Shown here: positions 34,101 to 46,702 of the stretch, piece after piece
Layout of the letters: every line of letters starts with the position of its first letter
Numbering within the stretch: the first letter of the stretch is position 1
Origin: Elymus sibiricus
Lineage: Eukaryota; Streptophyta; Magnoliopsida; Poales; Poaceae
NCBI GenBank assembly: GCA_039707655.1
Contig: CM077670.1
Span: forward strand, 145,618,001-145,682,000
Length of the DNA: 64,000 nt
Direction: 5' to 3'
Notes under the pieces: generated by a model
Seen by the model: only the letters and a program-made list of their open reading frames with translations
Told to the model about the DNA's origin: nothing
The model's database searches: none
Made by a program: the position numbers and the translations under genes

Positions 34101-35247
34101 TAAGGCAACAGCAAAACTTCCTTTTGCACTTTCCAATACCTCGTGGGCTTTACCCCTTTGGCTCATATAAAGTGTTGCTGCACCCGAACACTTCAGTAAA
34201 CATCCGGAACCCCTTTCGGTGAATTCCGGAACCCTTCCGGAGATCAAAACACTATTATCACATATATCAATCTTTACCTCCGAACTCTTCCGGAGATCCT
34301 CGTCATGTCCGGGATCTTATCCGGGACTCCGGACAACCTTCGGTCACCAACAAAATAACTCAACTATACTAATCATCACCAAACGTTAAGTGTGTAGACC
34401 CTGCAGGTTCGAGAACTATGTAGACATGACCGAGACACCTCTACGATCAATAACCAATAGCGGGACCTAGATGCCCATATTGGCTCCTATATATTCTACG
34501 AAGATCTTTATCGGTCGAACCTCTATGTCAAGGATTCAGTTAATCCCGTATGCTGTTCCCTTTGTTCTTCGGTATGTTACTTGCCCGAGATTCGATCGTC
34601 GGTATCTCTATACCTAGTTCAATCTCATTACCGGCAAGTCTCTTTACTCGTTCTGTAATACAAGATCTCGTGGCTAACACTTTAGTCACATTGCTTGCAA
34701 GGCTCATTGTGATGTTGTATTACCGAGTGGGCCCTGAGATACCTCTCCGTCACATGGAGTAACAAATCCCAGTCTTGATCCATGCCAACCCAACAGACAT
34801 CCTCGGAGATACCTGTAGAGCATCTTTATAGTCACCCAGTTATGTTGCGACGTTTGATACACACAAGGTACTCCTCCGATGTCAGGGAGTTGCATCATCT
34901 CATGGTCATAGGAACAGATACTTGACATGCAGAAAACAATAGCAACAAACTGACACGATCATATGCTACGTTTATAGTTTGGGTCTTGTCCATCACATCA
35001 TTCTCCTAATGATGTGATCCCGTTATCAAATGACATCTTATGTCCATGGCTAGGAAACCTTCACCATCTTTTGATCAACGAGCTAGTTAACTAGAGGCTT
35101 ACTAGGGACACAGTGTTGTCTATGTACCCACACATGTATTTGAGTTTCCAATCAATACAATTATAGCATGGATAATAAACGATTATCATGAACAAGGAAA
35201 TATAACAATAACCAATTTATTATTGCCTCTAAGGCCTATTTCCAACA

Positions 35248-35260
35248 GCCTCCCACTTGC
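35248..35260 (-). other. Element D polypurine tract
   Basis: The minus strand reads GCAAGTGGGAGGC immediately before the 3' LTR. Confidence 0.8.
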
Positions 35261-35297
35261 ACTAGAGTCAATAATCTAGTTCACATCACTATGTGAT

Positions 35298-35789
35298 TTA
35301 CATTGTAATGAATCGAACACCCATGCAGTTCTGGTGTTGTTCATGTTTAGCCCTTGGAAGAGGTTTAGTCATCGGATCTGCAACATTCAGATCCGTGTGT
35401 ACTTTGCAAATATTTATGTCGTCCTCCTTGATGTAATCGCGGATGGAATTGAAACGTCGCTTTATGTGTCTGGTCCTCTTGTGAAATCTTGGTTCCTTGG
35501 CTAGAGCAATGGCACCAGTATTATCACTAAACAGAGTCATTGGGTTAAGCGCACTAGGCACTACTCCAAGATCTGTCATGAACTCCTTCATCCAGACACC
35601 TTCCTTCGCCGCCTCCGAGGCAGCGATGTACTCCGCTTTGCATGTAGAATCAGCTACCACGCTTTGCTTGGAACTGCACCAGCTAACCGCACCCCCATTA
35701 AGAATAAATACGTATCCGGTTTGTGACTTAGAGTCATCCGGATCAGTGTCAAAGCTTGCATCGACGTAACCCTTTACGACGAGCTCTTA
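35298..35789 (-). pseudogene. Element D RNase H domain
   Basis: Continues the RT frame after a TAA at 35787-35789. Motifs include DSTCKAEYIAASEAAKE (the usual residue before Lys has changed), LFSDNTGAIALAKEP, HKRTRHIKRRF and VADPMTKPLPR, as in Copia RNase H. The frame ends at 35298 close to the PPT, as expected for the end of pol. It would degrade the RNA template during reverse transcription. Confidence 0.88.
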
Positions 35790-36974
35790 ATCACCTCCAT
35801 AAACGAGAAACATGTCCTTAGTCCTTTTCAGGTACTTCAGGATATTCTTGACCGCTGTCCAGTGTTCCACTCCTGGATCACTTTGAAACCTTCCGGCCAT
35901 ACTTATGGCAAGGCTGACATCGGGTCTTGTGCACAGCCTTGCATACATGATAGAACCTATGGCTGAGGCATAGGGGACGACACTCATCTTTTCTCTATCT
36001 TCTGCAGTCACTGGGCATTGAGTCTTACTCAACTTCACACCTTGCAATACAGGCAAGAACCCCTTCTTGGACTGATCCATTTTGAACTTCTCAAAAACTT
36101 TGTCAAGGTATGTGCTTTGTGAAAGTCCTATTAAGCGTCTCGATCTATCTCTATAGATCTTGATGCCTAATATGAAAGCAGCTTCTCCTAGGTCCTTCAT
36201 TGAAAAACTCTTGTTCAAATATTCCTTCACGCTTTCCAACATTTCTATATTGTTTCCAATCAGTAATATGTCATCCACATATAATATTAGAAACGCTATA
36301 GAGGTCCCACTCACATTCTTATAAATACAAGCTTCTCCGTAAACTTGTATAAACTCGAACGCTTTGATCACCTCATCAAAGCGAAGATTCCAACTCCGAG
36401 ATGCTTGCACCAGTCCATAAATGGATCGCTGGAGTTTGCAAACTTTGTCAGCATTCTCTGGATTGACAAAACCTTCTGGTTGCATCATATACAACTCTTC
36501 CTTAAGGAAACCGTTAAGGAACGCTGTTTTGACATCCATCTGCCAAATTTCATAATCGAAAAAGGCAGCTATTTCTAACATGATTCTGACGGACTTAAGC
36601 ATCGCTACGGGTGAGAAGGTCTCATCGTAGTCAACTCCTTGAACTTGTGAAAAACCCTTTGCCACAAGTCGAGCTTTATAGACGGTGACATTACCGTCCG
36701 CGTCCGTCTTCCTCTTAAAGATCAATTTATTCTGAATGGCCTTACGCCCTTCAGGTAATACTTCCAAAGTCCACACTTTGTTTTCATACATGGATCCCAT
36801 CTCGGATTTCATGGCCTCTAACCACTTCTCGGAATCCAGGCCCATCATCGCTTCTCCATAGCTCGTAGGTTCATCGTTGTCCAACAACATGACCTCCAAG
36901 ACAGGGTTGCCGTACCACTCAAGAGCAGTACGCGTCCTTGTCGACCTACGAGGTTCGATAGCAACTTGATCCAA
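35787..36974 (-). pseudogene. pol: Element D reverse transcriptase
   Basis: An open stretch of about 395 codons matching Copia RT (RVT_2): KARLVAKGFSQVQGVDYDETF, MDVKTAFLNGFLKEELYM, and the catalytic YVDD (36270-36281, minus) in LYVDDILLIGNN. It ends in a premature TAA that separates it from RNase H. The open frame begins without a proper ATG because it is part of a polyprotein. A TGA at 37011-37013 cuts it from the integrase part upstream. Confidence 0.93.
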
Positions 36975-37013
36975 AGCTTCATGATCATCATCATTAACTT
37001 CCTCTTCAGCTCA

Positions 37014-38102
37014 TGTAGGCTCTACAGAAACATCTTTCTGCGTTGCGCTACTCTCAGGTTGAAGTAAAGGTTCAACAACCTCATCAAGTTCTATCTTCCT
37101 CCCACTCAATTCTTTCGAGAGAAACTCTTTCTCAAGAAATGTTCCGGTTTTAGCGACAAACACTTTGCCTTCGGATCTGAGGTAGAAGGTATAACCAACT
37201 GTCTCTTTTGGTATCCTATGAAGACGCATTTCTCCGCTTTGGGTTCCAGCTTTTCAGGCTGAAGCTTTTTGACATAAGCATCACATCCCCAAACTTTAAG
37301 AAATGACAGCTTTGGCTTCTTGCCAAACCAAAGTTCATATGGCGTCGTCTCAACGGATTTCGATGGTGCCCTATTTAAAGTGAATGCAGTTGTCTCTAAT
37401 GCATAACCCCAAAACGATAGTGGCAAATCGTCAAGAGACATCATAGATCGCACCATATCCAATAAGGTTCAATTACGACGTTCAGACACACCATTATGCT
37501 GTGGTGTTCCAGGCGGTGTCAATTGTGAAACAATTCCACATTGTCTTAAGTGACTGCCAAACTCATAACTCAGATATTCTCCTCCTCGATCAGATCATAG
37601 GAATTTAATCTTCTTGTTACGATGATTCTCAACTTCACTCTGAAATTGTTTGAACTTTTCAAATGTTTCAGACTTGTGTTTCATTTAAGTAAATATACCC
37701 ATATCTACTTAAGTCATTAGTGAAGGTGAGAAAGTAACGATAACCACCGCGCGCCTCAATGCTCATCGGACCGCACACATCAGTATGTATGATTTCCAAT
37801 AAGTCATTCGCCCGTTCCATTGTTCCAGAGAATGGCGTTTTAGTCATCTTGCCCATGAGGCATGGCTCGCATGTGTCAAGTGATTCAAAATCAAGTGACT
37901 CCAAAAGTCCATCAGCATGGAGCTTCCTCATGCATTTTACGCCAATATGACCTAAACGGCAGTGCCACAAGAAAGTGGTATTATCATTATCAATTCTACA
38001 TCTTTTGGCATCAATGTTATGAACATGTGTATCATTACTATCGAGATTAAATAAGAATAAACCCCTCACTTCGGGTGCATGACCATAAAAGATATTACTC
38101 AT
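37014..38102 (-). pseudogene. Element D integrase, broken
   Basis: The first part (38102-37668) shows the pre-integrase zinc region (HCRLGHIG, then CEPCLMGKM) and the start of the catalytic core (HTDVCGPM, the first Asp). Between 37667 and 37463 the core (SDRGGEY and GVSERRN motifs for the second Asp and the Glu) is crossed by stops and a frame change. The later part (37462-37106) shows SFWGYALETTAF, NRAPSKSV and VWGCDAYVK. It would insert the cDNA; it is inactive. Confidence 0.9.
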
Positions 38103-38183
38103 ATAAATAGAACAACCATTATTCTCTGATTTAAATGAGTAACCGTCTCACAATAAACAAGATCCAGATATAATGTTCATGCT

Positions 38184-39281
38184 TTACGCAGGCACTAAAT
38201 AACAATTATTCAGGTTCATCACTAATCCCGATGGTAATCGAAGAGCGAGCGTGCCGACGGCGATCACATCAACCTTGGAACCATTTCCCACGCGCATCGT
38301 CACTTCATCCTTTGCCAGCCTCCGTCTATTCTGTAGTTCCTGTTTAGAGTTGCAAATGTGAGCAACCGCACCGGTATCAAATACCCAGGCACTACAATGA
38401 GAGTTGGTAAGATACACATCAATAACATGTATATCATATATACCTTGTTTGTTGTTGGCCGCCTTCTTGTCAGCCAAATACTTGGGGCAGTTCCGCTTCC
38501 AGTGTCCAGTTCCCTTGCAATGAAAGCACACAGTTTCTGGTTTGGGTCCAGCCTTGGGTTTCTTCACGGGAGGAGCAACTGCTTTGCCACTCTTCTTGGA
38601 GTTACCCTTCTTACCCTTGCCATTTTTCTTGAAACTAGTGGTTTTATTGACCATCAACACTTGATGCTCCTTCTGAATTTCAGACTCAGCGGCTTTCAGC
38701 ATCGCAAACAGCTCGGCGACTGACTTGTTCATCCCGTGCATGTTATAGTTCAACACGAAGCTCTTGTAGCTAGGTGGCAATGATTGAAGAACTCTGTCAG
38801 TGATAGCCTCTGGCAGAAGGGGCATCCCCAATTCAGCCAGACGGGTGGAGTACCCAGACATTCTGAGTATGTGATCACTGATAGACCCATTCTCCTCCAT
38901 CTTGCAAGCATAGAACATATCGGAGATCTCATACCTCTCGATCCGGGCATTCTTCTGAAAGATAAACTTCAACTCCTGGAACATCTCATATGCTCCATGA
39001 CGTTCAAAACGTCTTTGAAGTCCCGGTTCTAAGCCATACAATATTGCACATTGAACTATTGAGTAATCTTCAGAACGAGCCTGCCAGGCGTTCACAACGT
39101 CTAGAGACTCAACTGGAGCGGGTGGATCACCAAGCGGTGCATCAAGGACATAAGCCTTCTGGGAAGCCGTAAGGATAATCCTTAGATTACGGGCCCAGTC
39201 CACAAAGTTACTTCCATCATCTTTCAACTTAGCTTTCTCTAGGAACGCATTAAAATTCAGGGGTGCTACTGCGCGAGCCAT
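38184..39281 (-). pseudogene. gag: Element D gag-protease ORF (open in this copy)
   Basis: ATG at 39279-39281 (MARAVAPLNF), 365 codons open. A Copia Gag domain covers residues 1-210. A Lys-rich stretch precedes a zinc knuckle, CFHCKGTGHWKRNC (residues 252-265), and then comes the aspartic protease active site FDTGAVAHIC (Asp about residue 302; the usual Ser after Gly is Ala). The frame ends at a stop at 38184 soon after the protease, upstream of the integrase. It is the best-preserved ORF in the window, but the downstream breaks leave the element defective. Confidence 0.88.
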
Positions 39282-40524
39282 GATCTACAACATAAATATA
39301 GCAAAGACAACTTAGACTATTGTTCAAGATAATGAGTTTAGTTAATCATATTACTTAAAACTCCCACTCAAATTGACATCCCTCCGGTCATTCGAGTGTA
39401 ACATGATCCAAATCCACCAACTCAAGTCCGATCATCACGTGAGTTGAGGTGGTTTCAATGGTGAACATCTTCATGTTGATCATATCTACTATATGACTCA
39501 TGTTCGACCTTTCGGTCTCTTGTGTTCCGAGGCCATGTCTGTACATGCTAGGCTCGTCAAGTTTAAACCGAGTGTTCTGCATGTGCAACACTGGCTTGCA
39601 CCCGTTGTATGTGAACGTAGAGTCTATCACACCCGATCATCACGTGGTGTCTCGAAACGACGACCTTTCGCAACGGTGCACACTCGGGGAGAACACAATT
39701 TATCTTGAAATTTAAGTGAGGGATCACCTTATAATGCTACCGTCGTCCTAAGAAAAACAAGATGCATAAAAGGATTAACATCACATGCAAATCATAAGTG
39801 ACATGATATGGCCATGAACTCGTGCTTTTGATCTCCATCTCCAAAGCACCGGCATGATCTCCATCGTCACCGGCATGACACCATGATCTCCATCATCTTG
39901 ATCTCCATCAACGTGTCGCCATGAGGTTGTCACGCCGACTGTTGCTTCCACGACTATTGCTAAATCATAGCGATAAAGTAAAGCAAAACGGCGAAAATAA
40001 TTAAAGACAACTCTATGGCTCCTGCCAGTTGCCGTACTCATCGACATGCAAGTCGTGATATTCTATACAACACATGATCATCTCATACATCACATATATC
40101 TCATCATGTACTTGGCCATATCACATCACAACATACCCTGCAAAAACAAGTTAGACGTCCTCTAATTGTTGTTGCAAGTTTTACGTGGCTGCTACGGGTA
40201 TCTAGCAAGAACGATTCTTACCTACGCAAAAACCACAACGGTGATATAAAAATTGCTTTTCAACCTTCTCAAGGACCGCCTTTGTCAAATCCGATCCGAC
40301 TAAAGTGGGAGAAACAGACACCCGCTAGCCATCTTTATGCAACGAAGTTACATGTCAATTGAAGGAACCGGTCTCTCGTAAGCGTACGAGTAATGTTGGT
40401 CCGAGCCGCTTCATCCCACAATACCGCCGAAACAAGAAAAGACCAAGGGAGGAAGCAATCTGAGTATCAACGCCCACAAAACCCTTTTGTGTTCTACTCG
40501 AGATCTCATCTACACATAGACCTA
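39282..40524 (-). other. Element D long untranslated leader
   Basis: 1.2 kb between primer-binding site and gag without a conserved ORF. A long leader is usual in BARE/Angela-type elements, where it carries packaging and translation signals. Confidence 0.65.
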
Positions 40525-40536
40525 GCTCTGATACCA
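40525..40536 (-). other. Element D primer-binding site (tRNA-Met type)
   Basis: The minus strand reads TGGTATCAGAGC one base after the LTR end. Confidence 0.93.
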
Positions 40537-40996
40537 CTGTTGGGGAACGTTGCATGGGAAACAAAAATTTTCCTACGCACACACAAGATCTATCCATGGT
40601 GATGAGCATCTACGAGAGGGAGAGTGAATCTACATACCCTTGTAGATCGCTAAGCGGAAGCGTTTAAGAAACGCGGTTGATGTAGTCGAACGTCTTCGCG
40701 ATCCAAATCGCAAGTCGTCCCTCGATCCGATCACGAACTAGTGCCGAACGGACGGCACCTTCGCGTTCAACACACGTACGGCTTGATGACGCCTTCACCT
40801 CCTCGATCCAGCGAGCGATGATGAAGTAGTAGATGAGTTCCGGCAGCACGATGGCGTGGTGATGATGGTGAGGAACAATCTCTGCAGGGCTTCGCCAAGC
40901 ACTACGGAGATTATGACGGGAGGAACTAGAGGGTTAGGGTTGCCGGCACACGGATTGGGAAATCTTGATGTGTCTCGTGTGTTAGCCTTGCCCCTC

Positions 40997-41004
40997 TATT
41001 TATA
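40997..41004 (-). promoter_or_regulatory. TATA box of element D 5' LTR
   Basis: TATAAATA on the minus strand, same context as in the other LTR. This would be the promoter driving the element's own transcript. Confidence 0.75.
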
Positions 41005-41124
41005 TGTTGAGCCCTGTGGTCTAAACTTGGAGAGAAAGCCTCCACAAGGTCGGTTTTGCCCGCACAAGGTCGGTTTGGCCCGCACGGAAAGAGTCTAACT
41101 CGGATTCCACCAGTATCGCGTACA

Positions 41125-41234
41125 AGCGGTAGTACCGCTCACGAGCGGTAGTACCGCTTGTGCGGTAGTACCGCCTCACACAAGCGGTAGTACCGCTTAC
41201 GCGGTAGTACTGCCTTACCAGCGGTAGTACCGCT
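41125..41234. repeat. Array of six palindromes in element D 5' LTR
   Basis: Same six AGCGGTAGTACCGCT-type units and spacing as at 33991-34100, about 120-230 bp upstream of the TATA box in the direction of transcription. Confidence 0.9.
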
Positions 41235-42385
41235 TAAGGCAGCAGCAAAACTTCCTTTTGCACTTTCCAATACCTCGTGGGCTTTACCCCTTTGGCTCAT
41301 ATAAAGTGTTGCTGCACCCGAACACTTCGGTAAACATCCGGAACCCCTTCCGGTGAATTCTGGAACCCTTCCGGAGATCAAAACACTATTATCACATATA
41401 TCAATCTTTACCTCCGGACTCTTCCGGAGATGCTCGTCATGTCCGGGATCTTATCCGGGACTCCGAACAACCTTCGGTCACCAACAAAATAACTCAACTA
41501 TACTAATCGTCACCAAACGTAAAGTGTGTAGACCCTGCGGGTTCGAGAACTATGTAGACATGACCGAGACACCTGTACGATCAATAACCAATAGCAGGAC
41601 CTGGATGCCCATATTGGCTCCTACATATTCTACGAAGATCTTTATCGGTCGAACCTCTATGTCAAGGATTCAGTTAATCCCGTATGTTGTTCCCTTTGTT
41701 CTTCGATATGTTACTTCCCCGAGATTCGATCGTCGGTATCTCTATACCTAGTTCAATCTCGTTACCGGCAAATCTATTTACTCGTTCCGTAATACAAGAT
41801 CTCGTGGCTAACACTTTAGTCACATTGCTTGCAAAGCTCATTGTGATGTTGTATTACCGAGTGGGCCCTGAGATACCTCTCCGTCACACGGAGTAACAAA
41901 TCCCAGTCTTGATCCATGCCAACCCAACAGACATCCTCGGAGATACCTGTAGAGCATCTTTATAGTCACCCAGTTACGTTGCGACGTTTGATACACACAA
42001 GGTACTCCTCCGATATCAGGGAGTTGCATGATCTCATGGTCATAGGAACAGGTACTTGACATGCAGAAAACAATAGCAACAAACTGACACGATCATATGC
42101 TACGTTTATAGTTTGGGTCTTGTCCATCACATCATTCTCCTAATGATGTGATCCCGTTATCAAATGACATCTTATGTCCATGGCTAGGAAACCTTCACCA
42201 TCTTTTGATCAACGAGCTAGTTAACTAGAGGCTTACTAGGGACACAGTGTTGTCTATGTACCCACACATGTATTTGAGTTTCCAATCAATACAATTATAG
42301 CTGGATAATAAACGATTATCATGAACAAGGAAATATAACAATAACCAATTTATTATTGCCTCTAGGGCATATTTCCAACAGTTGG

Positions 42386-44204
42386 AGCCTCGCCGGACCT
42401 GGCCCCTCTCTCTATAAGTCGCCGGGATCCACCACCACCATTAGATTTAGATCGATGCACGGGATGAGATCCCTTAATCGGCTGAACCGTTTTCAGTTAG
42501 TTATCGGCCATCCGCCGCATTTTACTTTTCACCCGCTCGCTGGACCAATCGTTTGCTGCCACGGGTCCATTAGCCGATCCGTAGCGTTTTCCCTTTATTT
42601 CTATTTCATTTCTTTTTCAGATTTGTTTCTGTTTTTTATTTCTTTATATCTTTTATGTTTTTAATCCTTTTTGAGTGATTCCAATTGCATTAGCTTCATA
42701 GTTTTGTGTAGTTTCTGTAGATTCCAAAAGTTTTCATGTTTGAACTTTTAAATTTGAATTTGAACAAATTTGCTATAAACCCTTATTTGCTAATTACTTC
42801 TATTTTAAAATAGCTTTTTAATTGATTCTTTTTGCTAATTAAAGTTTTACTAAAATACTTTGTCAGCTCAATAATTTTATATTTTCTTTTCTGTTAAAAG
42901 ATTATTTAGACCAGAAAGTTACTATTGTCCTTGTTTTGTTTTGAGTTGAGTTTTCCCCTAAGTTTTACAAAGTTTCTTTTAACTTTTTTTTCTTTGGTTT
43001 TCCTTTTGGATTTCTTTATGATTTTCACTTTAGTTTTACTTGTTGAATTCTTTTGATTGATAGAGTGATTGCTTATATGAATGCAATTGTTTGGTTATGA
43101 TAGATATCTCGGAGTGGGACGGATAGAACTATCAGGATTTGTGAGAGCGATGTACTTCACCAACAAGTACCAGGCAAGTTACCTCATTGATCATGTTTTT
43201 GTTAAGTACACACTATTTTGCTATGCGTTAGTTCCATCACTATAAATTGCTTGCATGCATAGTTTGGACTGGGCCATACTTGGTAGAATTTGAGGTAGGA
43301 TCCTATTTGACCTTGACAACCCCGGGAAACGTTGATATTGTTGTAGATTGCTTAGCCCTGCAAATTTTAGATGGAGTGATGTGAATCATGCAAGATGTGA
43401 GAGAATAGTAATCAGGATTCCTACGAAGAATTTAAATCGATCATCTGGGTGGAAAGTATGGTTACCTGGAGAAGCCAGGATTTGCCCGAGTGTCCTGGAG
43501 TAACCAGGAATCACTCTGAGTATCCCAGAGGACCCGGTGATCACTCTTTTCTTTCCATCCAGGCTCAAAGGGATCAAGATGGACTTTGTGACTAGAAGCT
43601 TATGTGTGCAGCCACAAGCCATTATGGGCTCTGGCATAGCGAAGTATGTTGTGTGAGCCCTTTCCAGGGGAGAAAGTAGTGTAGTGGAGTGTAGGTGAAC
43701 CGGTCTACCCAGGGTTAGGAGGATCTCTTCGGAAAAACTGTGTCTTGATCATCCGGTTCTCAAACACCAGGCAGTGCGAGGGCTACATCGGAGGAGATCG
43801 AGTCTTGTGGGGAAAAGTACGCAAACCTCTCTAGCGTGTAAACCTAATTGATTAGCCGTGTCCCCGATTACGGACAATTTGAGCTACTAGAAGTGAAGTT
43901 TTTGACTAATCTCATCACCGTAATGAATTTGGGATAATGATGAACATGGGGAAATGATTGAGTTGGAGGAACCAATCTAAACATTTCAAATGATTCATTT
44001 GTAGTAATAATGCGGAATAAATTTGAGACAGGATAAAATTAGCTTTTCAAAACCGCTGAAACCTAGAGCCTTTCCACTCATTTATATTGCATATAGAGAT
44101 AGCAACCGTTATTATTGTTATTATTTCCCGAGGTTCTTGCCAATACTTTCAACGTACTGACCTACACGAGTGCAACATTTCATGTTGCCGAATTTACAGA
44201 CGGC
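42386..44204 (+). repeat. Element E LTR2, second piece
   Basis: Resumes the LTR at GGAGCCTCGCCGGACC (compare 27150 in LTR1) and runs to 44204, where solo LTR F is inserted. No gene. Confidence 0.92.
44200..44204. repeat. Target-site duplication of solo LTR F, left copy (ACGGC)
   Basis: ACGGC before F and again at 55715-55719 after it; perfect. Confidence 0.93.
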
Positions 44205-44818
44205 TGTGACGCCCCCGACTCAATTGTGCACTAATCATACACGCAAATGCGCACGATCAAGATCAGAGACTCACAGGAAGATATCACAACACAACTCGAG
44301 ACACAAATTAAATTCATACAGCTTTATATTACAAGCCAGGCCACAAAGGCTCGAATACATAAGTCAGCGGAAGCAACAATATCTGAGTACAGACATAACT
44401 AATAAGTTTGCCTTAAGAAGGCTGAGCAAAACAACGACATCTAGATCGAAAAGGCGCAGGCTTCCTGCCTAGGAGCCTCCGAAACTACTCCTGGTCGTCG
44501 GTCTCCACGTAGTAGTAGGCTCCGTCGGGGTAGTAGTAGTCATCGACGGGATCAGCTATCTCCGGGGCTCCATCATCTGATCGCAGCAATCGGGTAGGGG
44601 GGAAAAAGTCAGCAAAGCAACCGTGAGTACTCATCCAAAGTACTCGCAAGACTTACGTTAGATCTATGCTAAGTATGCATCGGTATCAAAGGGAAGGGGC
44701 TGTATCTGTGGACTATATTGCAGAAACGCCAGAATAGAGGGGAAGGCCTAGCCTATCGAAGACTAGCATCTTGCAGCGTCTTGCAGCAACAGAAGAGAGT
44801 AGAATAACATAACATGTA

Positions 44819-44823
44819 GTATC
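44819..44823. repeat. Target-site duplication of element G, left copy (GTATC)
   Basis: GTATC before G and GTAAC (52109-52113) after it; four of five bases match. Confidence 0.75.
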
Positions 44824-46499
44824 TGATACGTCTTCAATGTATCTATAATTTATGAAGTATTCATGCCATGTTTATTATAGTTTCGTATGATTTTGGTGCA
44901 CTTTTATATGGCTTTTATATAATTTTGATGGACTAACATATTAACCTAGTGCCCAGTGCCAGTTGCTGTTTTCTGTTTGTTTTTGGTTTTCCAGAAAATC
45001 CATATCAAATGAAGTCCAAATGCAGGGAAATTTTTTGACGATTTTTTCTGGAAGGAAACAGACCCAGGAAGCTTCGGAGGAGCAGCAAAAGAGCCACAGG
45101 GGCCCCACGAGCCACCTGGGCGCGCTTGCCCCCCCTAGGCATGCCCTGGTGCCTTGTGGGCCCCCTGTGGCACCACTATGCGTGATTCCAACGCTGAAAA
45201 ATCCTATATATTCAGAAACCCCCGAAAGTTAACCTAGATTTTGGACTACGCCGCCGCAAGCCTCTGTACCTTTGAAATACCATCTAGAGCCCTGTTCCGG
45301 CACCCTACCGGCGGGGGGAATCATCACCGGAGGCCATGTTCATCATCCTGGCGGTCTCCATGACGAGGGGGAGTAGTTCACCCTCGAGGCTGAGGGTATG
45401 TACTAGTAGCTATGTGTTTGATCTCTCTCCCTCGTGTTCTTGATGTGGCACGATCTTGCTGTATCGCGAGATTTGTTAATATAGTTGGATCATATGATGT
45501 TTCTTCCCTCTCTATCCTTGTTGTGATGAATCGAATCTTTTCCCTTTGAGGTTTCGTTATTGTCGGATTGAATATTTCAGATTTGAGAACACTTGATGTA
45601 TGTCTTGCATATGAATACCCGTGGTGACAATGGGGTATTATATTGATTCACTTGATATATGTTTTGGCACTCAACTCGCGGATTCCCGAGGTGACATTGG
45701 GGTAATCTATGCATAGGGGTTGATGCACGTTTTCATTATCTTTTCTCCGATAGAAATCTTGGGGCACTCTTTGAAGTTCTTTGTGTGGATTGAATATTAT
45801 GATCTGAAGTTGTTTGATGCATATCGAATAATCAACTCACGGATACTTGTGGTGACATTGGAGTATCTAGGTGACATTAGAGTTGGTTGATGTGTATCAT
45901 ATGGTGTTATTTTAGTACGAACTCTAGGGCCGTTTGTGACACTTATAGGGATGGCTTAATTGATTGATCAGAAAGGATAACTTTGAGGTGATTTCGTACC
46001 CTACAACAATTTCTATCTTATGTTCTCCGCTAATAGGAACTTTGGAGTGATTCTTTGTCGCACGTTGAGGGATGGTTATATGATCCAATTATATTAACAT
46101 TGTTGAGAGATTGCACTAGCAAAAGTATGAACCCTGGGCCTTGTTTCTAAGCATTGCAATACTGTTTATGCTCACTTTTGTTACTTGCTACCTTGCTGTT
46201 TTTATTGTTCGCACTACAAAAACATATATCTACTATCCGTACTACACTTGTATCACCATCTCTTCGCCGAACTAGTGCACCTATACAATTTACCATTGTA
46301 TTGGGTGTGTTGGGGACACAAGAGACTCTTTGTTATTTGGTTGCAGGGTTGTTCAAGAGAGACCATCTTCATCCTATGCCTCCCATGGATTGATAAACCT
46401 TAGGTCATCCACTTGAGGGAAAATTGCTACTGTCCTACAAAACTCTGTGCTTGGAGGCCCAACACGAGTCCACAAGAATAAGTTGTGTATTAGACATCA
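44824..46499 (+). repeat. Element G 5' LTR
   Basis: 1676 bp. TATA-like TATATAT at 45205-45211 (50812-50818 in the other LTR). The start forms the GATACGT stem-loop with one G-T pair. Confidence 0.95.
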
Positions 46500-46509
46500 A
46501 GCTCTTTTC

Positions 46510-46526
46510 TGGCGCCGTTGCCGGGG
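46510..46526 (+). other. Element G primer-binding site (perfect tRNA-Asp match)
   Basis: TGGCGCCGTTGCCGGGG, 17 of 17 bases complementary to the plant tRNA-Asp 3' end including CCA. Confidence 0.93.
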
Positions 46527-46702
46527 AGGTGAATGCTTGAAGGTATATCTTTAGATCTTGCAATTGAATCTTTTAGTTTCTTGTTTTATCACTAGTTTGG
46601 TTTATAAAAGAAAACTACAAAAAAAATGGAATTGAGGTTGCCACATATTATTCATGTTATATTGTCTTTCTTGAAAATGATGGATCGGAAAATTGTGCTC
46701 AA

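Larger units (their letters stand above)
33404..35247 (-). repeat. Element D 3' LTR (left on + strand)
   Basis: 1844 bp. It contains a palindrome array (33991-34100) upstream of a TATA box (33863-33870, minus strand). Confidence 0.95.
33404..42380 (-). mobile_element. Element D: Copia retrotransposon of the Angela/BARE/WIS type, minus strand
   Basis: LTRs of 1844 and 1843 bp start (minus strand) TGTTGGAAATA and end CCCCAACA, as in Angela/BARE-like Triticeae elements. A tRNA-Met primer-binding site lies inside the right LTR and the PPT inside the left LTR, so the element reads right to left. Gag, protease, integrase, RT and RNase H remnants follow in Copia order (integrase before RT). The LTRs are very similar, so D is probably younger than its host E. 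Stops and a frameshift in pol make it defective. Confidence 0.95.
40538..42380 (-). repeat. Element D 5' LTR (right on + strand)
   Basis: 1843 bp, followed by target duplication GTTGG (42381-42385). It holds the TATA box at 40997-41004 and the palindrome array at 41125-41234. Confidence 0.95.
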
